From NCBI GenBank assembly GCA_030407315.1, contig JALQPE010000500.1, positions 1 through 20,414 on the forward strand: a stretch of 20,414 bases of DNA, read 5' to 3'. A program made the position numbers and the translations under genes. Below are positions 16,350 to 20,414 of this stretch, piece by piece (positions within the stretch are counted from its first letter, which is position 1; the number at the start of each line of letters is the position of its first letter). The notes under the pieces are model-generated. The model was not told the DNA's origin. It worked only from the letters and a program-made list of their open reading frames with translations, and made no database searches. Source of the stretch: Asparagopsis taxiformis (lineage: Eukaryota; Rhodophyta; Florideophyceae; Bonnemaisoniales; Bonnemaisoniaceae).

Positions 16350-16660
16350 CTGTCTCCAGGTGCTGCCCAGGGCAGCACGAAATACTGTCTCCAGGTGCTG
16401 CCCAGGGCAGCACAAAGTACTGTCTACAGGTGCTGCCCAGGGCAGCACGAAATACAGTCTAGGTGCTGCCAGGGCAGCACGAAATACTGTCTACAGGTAC
16501 TGCCCAGGGCAGCACAAAGTACTGTCTACAGTACTGCCCAGGGCAGCACAAAGTACTGTCTACAGGTACTGCCCAGGACAGTGAAAATCACTGTCTCCAG
16601 GTACTGCCCAGGACAGTGAAAATCACTGTCTCCAGGTACTGCCCAGGACAGTGCACCGTG
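16350..16660. repeat. Nine-unit 35-bp palindromic tandem array
   Basis: Units start at 16350, 16385, 16420, 16455, 16487, 16522, 16556, 16591 and 16626. Most are 35 bp, two are shorter. The type unit begins CTGTCTCCAGG and carries the 19-base palindrome GTGCTGCCCAGGGCAGCAC. Late units change to TACTGCCCAGGACAGTG. ORFs through it encode repeated Cys-Pro-Gly-Gln text and are not credible proteins. Confidence 0.9.
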
Positions 16661-16990
16661 TTGGTTCCATCTATTGTCCCAGGCAGCGTATTTCACTATC
16701 CGGCCATGTTGCCTTGGCCAATACAAAACACTATCCGCCAACACTGCCCAGTACAGTAAATTACATCATATCCAACTATTGAATAAATCATTAATTTTTA
16801 CTGTCTCCATTCACTGCCTCAGACAGTACTGTGAGACAGTGTTTTTACTGTCTGCAGACAGTGTTCCGTACTGTCTGCCAGACAGTGCAAATCACTGTCT
16901 CCAAGTGTGGCATTAATTTTCATTTGCCGCATAGTGATTTTTACTGTCTCAGACAGTAAAAATCACTGTCTCGCAGTACTGTCTGAGGCC
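16661..16990. repeat. Decayed palindrome field continuing the 35-bp array
   Basis: Diverged units are followed by many ACTGTCT/AGACAGT inverted pairs. The best is a perfect hairpin with 16-base arms, 16934-16949 and 16951-16966, around a single C. It ends shortly before the coiled-coil ORF. Confidence 0.75.
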
Positions 16991-17050
16991 CCCTTTTCAA
17001 CACCGTAGTGTACCCACAGCAGAGCTGAATTCGACGTTGGAAGATTCCCG

Positions 17051-18565
17051 ATGGGAAGGCGAGAACTCACCGCCTTGTGTTTGTCCATTGGGGATACACC
17101 AGCTATGCTGTATTTCCACAGTGTGGTAGAGGCGGATCCCCGCCCTTGGGTGAAGCCTCGGTTTTTGGACTATGTCCTGTTATAGCGAGAGCTCATGATT
17201 GGTTTGGAATTGGCTCGTCTCGTAGAAACATAGAGGTTCCTCCCGGTATTGGCCAAGCACTTGGCAGAGTCGGCTATCACGACGTGGAAGACATTCCATG
17301 AGATGCCGTTATCACTGGTTGTACCGAAGACGCGTAGCGTAGATGTGAAGGTTATCATCGACCTCCTCGAGGCTTCTTACAAGTCCACCGATGGTGTAGA
17401 GGAGATTGCTTGTACAATCGAAGGCGTTGCGCCCGAGAAGATCTTCCTTTACTCGCATCCGAGTTTACCCTTCAAACCGGCGAAGGCCGCGGCGTATACT
17501 ACCCGGGACGGGACTGTGGTTGAGACTCCGTTTCGTCGGGACGGTGAATTTGCCGAGGACGGCTATCTTACGGTCGACCCGCCAAGTTACTCCGACGGAG
17601 ATTTGGAGGACTACATGTACAAACCCGAACGGAAGATGCACGTTCCACGCCCTGGGCGTTCGAAACCTGCTGGTCATTATCGTCCAGCCGATTCCGGCGT
17701 CTCCCCTCATCCAACTGCTCCTGTAGAGCCAGCTTCTTACGAAGCGATGGAACCCCCGGCAGTTGTCCCTCCACCAGCCCCACTGGATCTTTCTCGCTCA
17801 ACCCGTACGGGTCTTCCGGCTTCTACGGCAGCGCCGTTTCTGTCACCAGACCGTCAATCCGGTCAGTCACTCGAGGATGACGGTACGGTCGGTCGTGCTA
17901 CCGCTCGCGCGGATGTTCTTGGATCCAGTTTGTCTGCGGCGCAGTTATTATCGGTTACGAATGTGTGCCAATTGGCGGAGAGTCTTGGTGATGGCCAGCT
18001 TTCGTCGGTGTTTCATCCACGGGATGACGGTTACCCTGTTCGCAATGCGTTAACGGTAATCCAATTGGATACTTTGGCGTTAGCGTGTGTCACGTTGGGT
18101 ACCCGGTACAAGGAGAGTCGCGAGCGACGGGATGCTGCAGTAACGCGCTATCGCGTAGAGCGTACAGGTCGCCGCTTAGCGGAAGAGAAGGTGTCAAAAT
18201 TGGAAAAGGACTTAACTGCGAGGCAGAAGACGTTCGATGAACTAGTGACAAGAGTCCGAGAGCTTGAGGAAGAATTGCGCTCAGCGCGTAGGCGCATACC
18301 GCATGAGCGGAGTAGGGATACGACACACGCCCTGGAGACTCCAGCTAGTATTCAACCTCGAGGAGGGATATCCGGTCGTCGTCGGGATCGTTCTCCCGCT
18401 GAGCGCGACGATGGTCGAAATGTCCGCGCCCGGCGCGCTTCTCCAGTTAACACGACTCCGCCGTTGCTTCAGCGCATCGAACGTCTGTGTTTTCGGAAGT
18501 GGACGCGGACGTCCAGTCTCTCTAGTACGGGTCCCAGTCGGCCCCGAGATTTACTAGAACAATGA
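17051..18565 (+). pseudogene. Proline-rich coiled-coil protein (gag-like?) with two in-frame TAG codons
   Basis: From ATG 17051 one phase runs to TGA 18563-18565 with TAG at codons 45 (17183) and 61 (17231). Text on both sides is natural: ALCLSIGDTPAMLYFHSVVE, PWVKPRFLDYVLL, stop, RELMIGLELARLVET, stop, RFLPVLAKHLAESAITTWKT. An uninterrupted 438-codon part follows from 17249. It has an N-terminal globular region, a Pro-rich segment (about 140-200 of the 438-codon part), a helical region (VTNVCQLAESLGDGQLSSVF), and a charged coiled coil (about 285-345, EEKVSKLEKDLTARQKTFDE) with an Arg-rich tail. This layout suits a capsid/gag-like or structural protein; no zinc knuckle is present and no family is recognised. 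Both stops are one C-to-T step from CAG (Gln). The last 22 codons lie in an inverted repeat, so the end may be foreign. AATAAA lies at 18584. Confidence 0.55.
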
Positions 18566-18740
18566 ACGTCCGCGTCCACAAAAAATAAAAATTTTTTGGA
18601 TGCGGACGTCCACTTTCTCTAGTACATATGGCGGAATACTAGGGCCCGACATCCACTTTCTCTAGTACGTTTGGCGGAATACTAGGGCCCGACATCCACT
18701 TTCTCTAGTACGTTTGGCGGAATACTAGGACCCGACATCC
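18499..18740. repeat. Inverted repeat and 43-bp tandem array
   Basis: GTGGACGCGGACGTCC (18499-18514) is inverted at 18564-18579 (15 of 16) and partly repeated at 18597-18611. A 43-bp unit follows, with CACTTTCTCTAGTAC starting at 18611, 18654 and 18697. Inside each unit CTAGTA and TACTAG form an inverted pair. It looks like nested transposon-end sequence. Confidence 0.8.
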
Positions 18741-18859
18741 AGTATACAATATATCAGCGAAAACCGGGAGGGAATAAATTACAGCGGATGGTAAATTCAG
18801 GGCCCATATCGGACCGTATTTTATTCTCTCATTTACGAACTGCTGGTATACAATACGTC

Positions 18860-18999
18860 TCTCTAGAATAGGAAATACGTATCCAGCCAGAATACGGAAT
18901 ATGTATCCTGCCAGAATACGAAATACGTATCCAGTCAGAATACGGAATATGTATCCAGCCAGAATACGAAATACGTATCCAGCCAGAATACAAAATACC
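18860..18999. repeat. 24-bp minisatellite
   Basis: GTATCC recurs every 24 bases (18879, 18903, 18927, 18951, 18975). The type unit is close to CCAGCCAGAATACGGAATAT plus GTAT. GGAATATG and GAAATACG forms alternate, giving a 48-bp higher-order unit. ORFs here (YSGWIRIS repeats) are artefacts. Confidence 0.9.
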
Positions 19000-19279
19000 T
19001 GTCAGCATATCGTCGATCACCCATCTCCCTCACTATCGCGTTCTCCCTACCATCCGAACGCCATGCACCACCATCCGCACATACTTCAAGAACCCTCACG
19101 ACCTTGATTACAAAAAATCCGCTCCTTCCCAATTCCATCCCGCTTTCCTCGACACCACCCCAGCCCATTAAATCATCAAGACATCAAACACGAACATGGT
19201 CAGCAAAATCTTACACCACTTGAAACCCACTCTCACTTCTATCGTATGCCCCAAAATATACACATACCAGAAACACCTC

Positions 19280-20340
19280 ACAGCTTCATTCCCCATCTTC
19301 CTAGATCCCTTCTTCACTCTCCTTGAGTCCTGCCGTTCCTGCTTCACCACTCCTGCATCACATACACAACATCAACCCCAACAGTCAGATTCAAAACCAA
19401 CGCTTACCACGACAGATATCCTAGGAAACTCCCTTACTTACCTCTCATCCATCCTACACACAATACAAACATGATCCAAAAACCTTGCAATGAATAATCA
19501 AAGTCAGCATTCCATATCTTCGCAAACCACATCCTGGCGCTCAATGAAACTTACCTTCCGTCATCACCATTCCTGCATCACCTACACAATATCGGAATCC
19601 ACCACAACAATCAGACCGAAACCAAACCTTCCCTCGCTGCTTACTTTCAAAACTCGCACACTTACCTTCGCTCCACACAATACACACCATGACTCAATAG
19701 GCTTCCAATGAAAACTATCGCATCAACGGAAATAGTCAGACTCAAAACCAACATTCCCTCGCTGCTTACTTTCAAAACTCGCACACTTACCTTACCCGTT
19801 CCATCCTGCACACAATACAACCATAAGTCATGTAATCGTGTGCCAAGAAAAGTAGTCAGCATTCCGCATCTTCGCACAACCGGTACTGGGCGCCCAGTGT
19901 GACTTACCTTCTGTCATCACTATTCCTCCATCACCTACGCAACATCGGAATCAATCGCAACAAGTCAGATTCAAAAGCAACGTTTCCCTTGCTACATACC
20001 CTGAGAACTCGCGAATGTACCTCATCCATCCTACACACAATACAAACCATGATCCAAAACTTCAATGAATAATCAAAGTCAGCAGTCCATATCTTCGCAA
20101 AACGGTCTTGGTGCTCAGTGAAACTTACCTTCCGTCATCAAAAATTCCTGCATCATCTACAAAACATCGGAATCAACCACACAATCGACTCTAACCAACC
20201 TTCCCTCGCAGCATACTTTCATAACTTCACGTACCTCTCTTCCATCCTCCGCTCAATACACACCATGAGTCAACATGCTTCCCAGAAAAATATCGCAAAA
20301 ACGGAAAATAGTCAGACTCCAAATCCACGCTTCCCTTTGA
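19280..20340. repeat. Degenerate satellite of about 223 bp with an extra 125-bp partial unit
   Basis: GTCAGCATTCC-type anchors lie at 19503, 19855 and 20078 (spacing 352 and 223). CCCTCGCTGCTTACTTTCAA lies at 19631 and 19756 (spacing 125), which accounts for the longer interval. Other shared strings are CACACAATACAAAC, GATCCAAAA and TATCTTCGCA. Units are C/A-rich and carry many small indels. No gene is supported in this stretch; upstream, 19000-19280 is also gene-free. Confidence 0.8.
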
Positions 20341-20381
20341 CCGCCTTTGCTTTTTTTAGTGTAGAGGATGGAACGAAGGTA

Positions 20382-20413
20382 CGTGCGCGAATCTTGATCA
20401 AGATTCGCGCACG
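20382..20413. repeat. Perfect 32-bp palindrome at the window end
   Basis: CGTGCGCGAATCTTGA (20382-20397) is followed directly by its reverse complement. The centre is TTGATCAA and there is no loop. Position 20414 is the last base of the window. Confidence 0.9.
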
Positions 20414-20414
20414 C

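Noticed and set aside
16285..16759. Overlapping plus-strand ORFs rich in Cys-Pro-Gly-Gln repeats
   Set aside because: They are translations of the 35-bp palindromic array in three phases; all phases are open by chance, and the text has no domain or start context.
16350..16990. CRISPR array
   Set aside because: The units are contiguous with no unique spacers, the context is eukaryotic, and no cas genes are present.
18829..19020. ORF with repeated YSGWIRIS/YSGWIHIP units
   Set aside because: It comes entirely from the 24-bp minisatellite, whose length is a multiple of three and so keeps a phase open.
1..20414. tRNA or rRNA genes
   Set aside because: No cloverleaf with a T-loop GTTCRANNC in the correct setting and no rRNA-like conserved block was noticed on reading; a covariance-model scan would be decisive.

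Overview
The window looks like nuclear DNA of a eukaryote, most likely an alga or a similar protist. A red alga fits my recollection of where these repeat families occur, but the lineage is not proven by sequence. The grounds are low gene density, no bacterial-style operons or Shine-Dalgarno signals, several minisatellites, broken genes and a TATA box. A remnant of a nitrate-reductase/cytochrome-b5-reductase FAD domain is also present. All functional names come from motifs read by eye; no database search was run.

Positions 1-13687 look like one large DNA transposon. The first 44 bases and 13644-13687 are inverted repeats (41 of 44 identical). They end CACTG.../...CAGTG and are followed inward on both sides by repeated TTGATTGA motifs. 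Inside, on the minus strand, lie a DUF7869-type protein (2645->149) split over three overlapping frames, with an RNase H-like core that I read as the transposase, and a ParB-like protein (5949->4108) that overlaps a DPPY-type DNA methyltransferase (4132->2918). On the plus strand, 7251-8332 encodes a relative of the DUF7869 protein that keeps the N- and C-terminal domains and lacks the catalytic core. A 44-bp perfect palindrome lies between the two divergent blocks. All four of these overlapping-ORF joints step in the same direction (-1).

The right part of this block, about 9300-13300, is decayed coding sequence. It holds a Ser/Pro-rich frame with nonsense codons, an unidentified conserved segment with a 92-bp tandem duplication, a reverse-strand FAD-domain fragment that looks captured from a host gene, and a superfamily 1 helicase with a damaged Walker A motif, a frameshift and an in-frame TAG.

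From 13671 to 14567 a 298-residue minus-strand ORF runs into the right inverted repeat and stops inside it. The stretch 14568-17050 has no convincing gene. It holds a 140-bp hairpin and an array of nine 35-bp palindromic units. A coiled-coil, proline-rich ORF follows (17051-18565) with two in-frame TAG codons. After it come a 43-bp repeat array, a 24-bp array and a degenerate satellite of about 223 bp (19280-20340). The last 33 bases contain a perfect 32-bp palindrome.

A working model: the DUF7869 protein mobilises the element through its inverted repeats and subterminal sites; the ParB-methyltransferase pair marks or recognises element DNA; and the core-less DUF7869 relative binds the same sites or chromatin as a regulator. 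The model is inference. The domain order, the repeats and the phase relations are seen directly.
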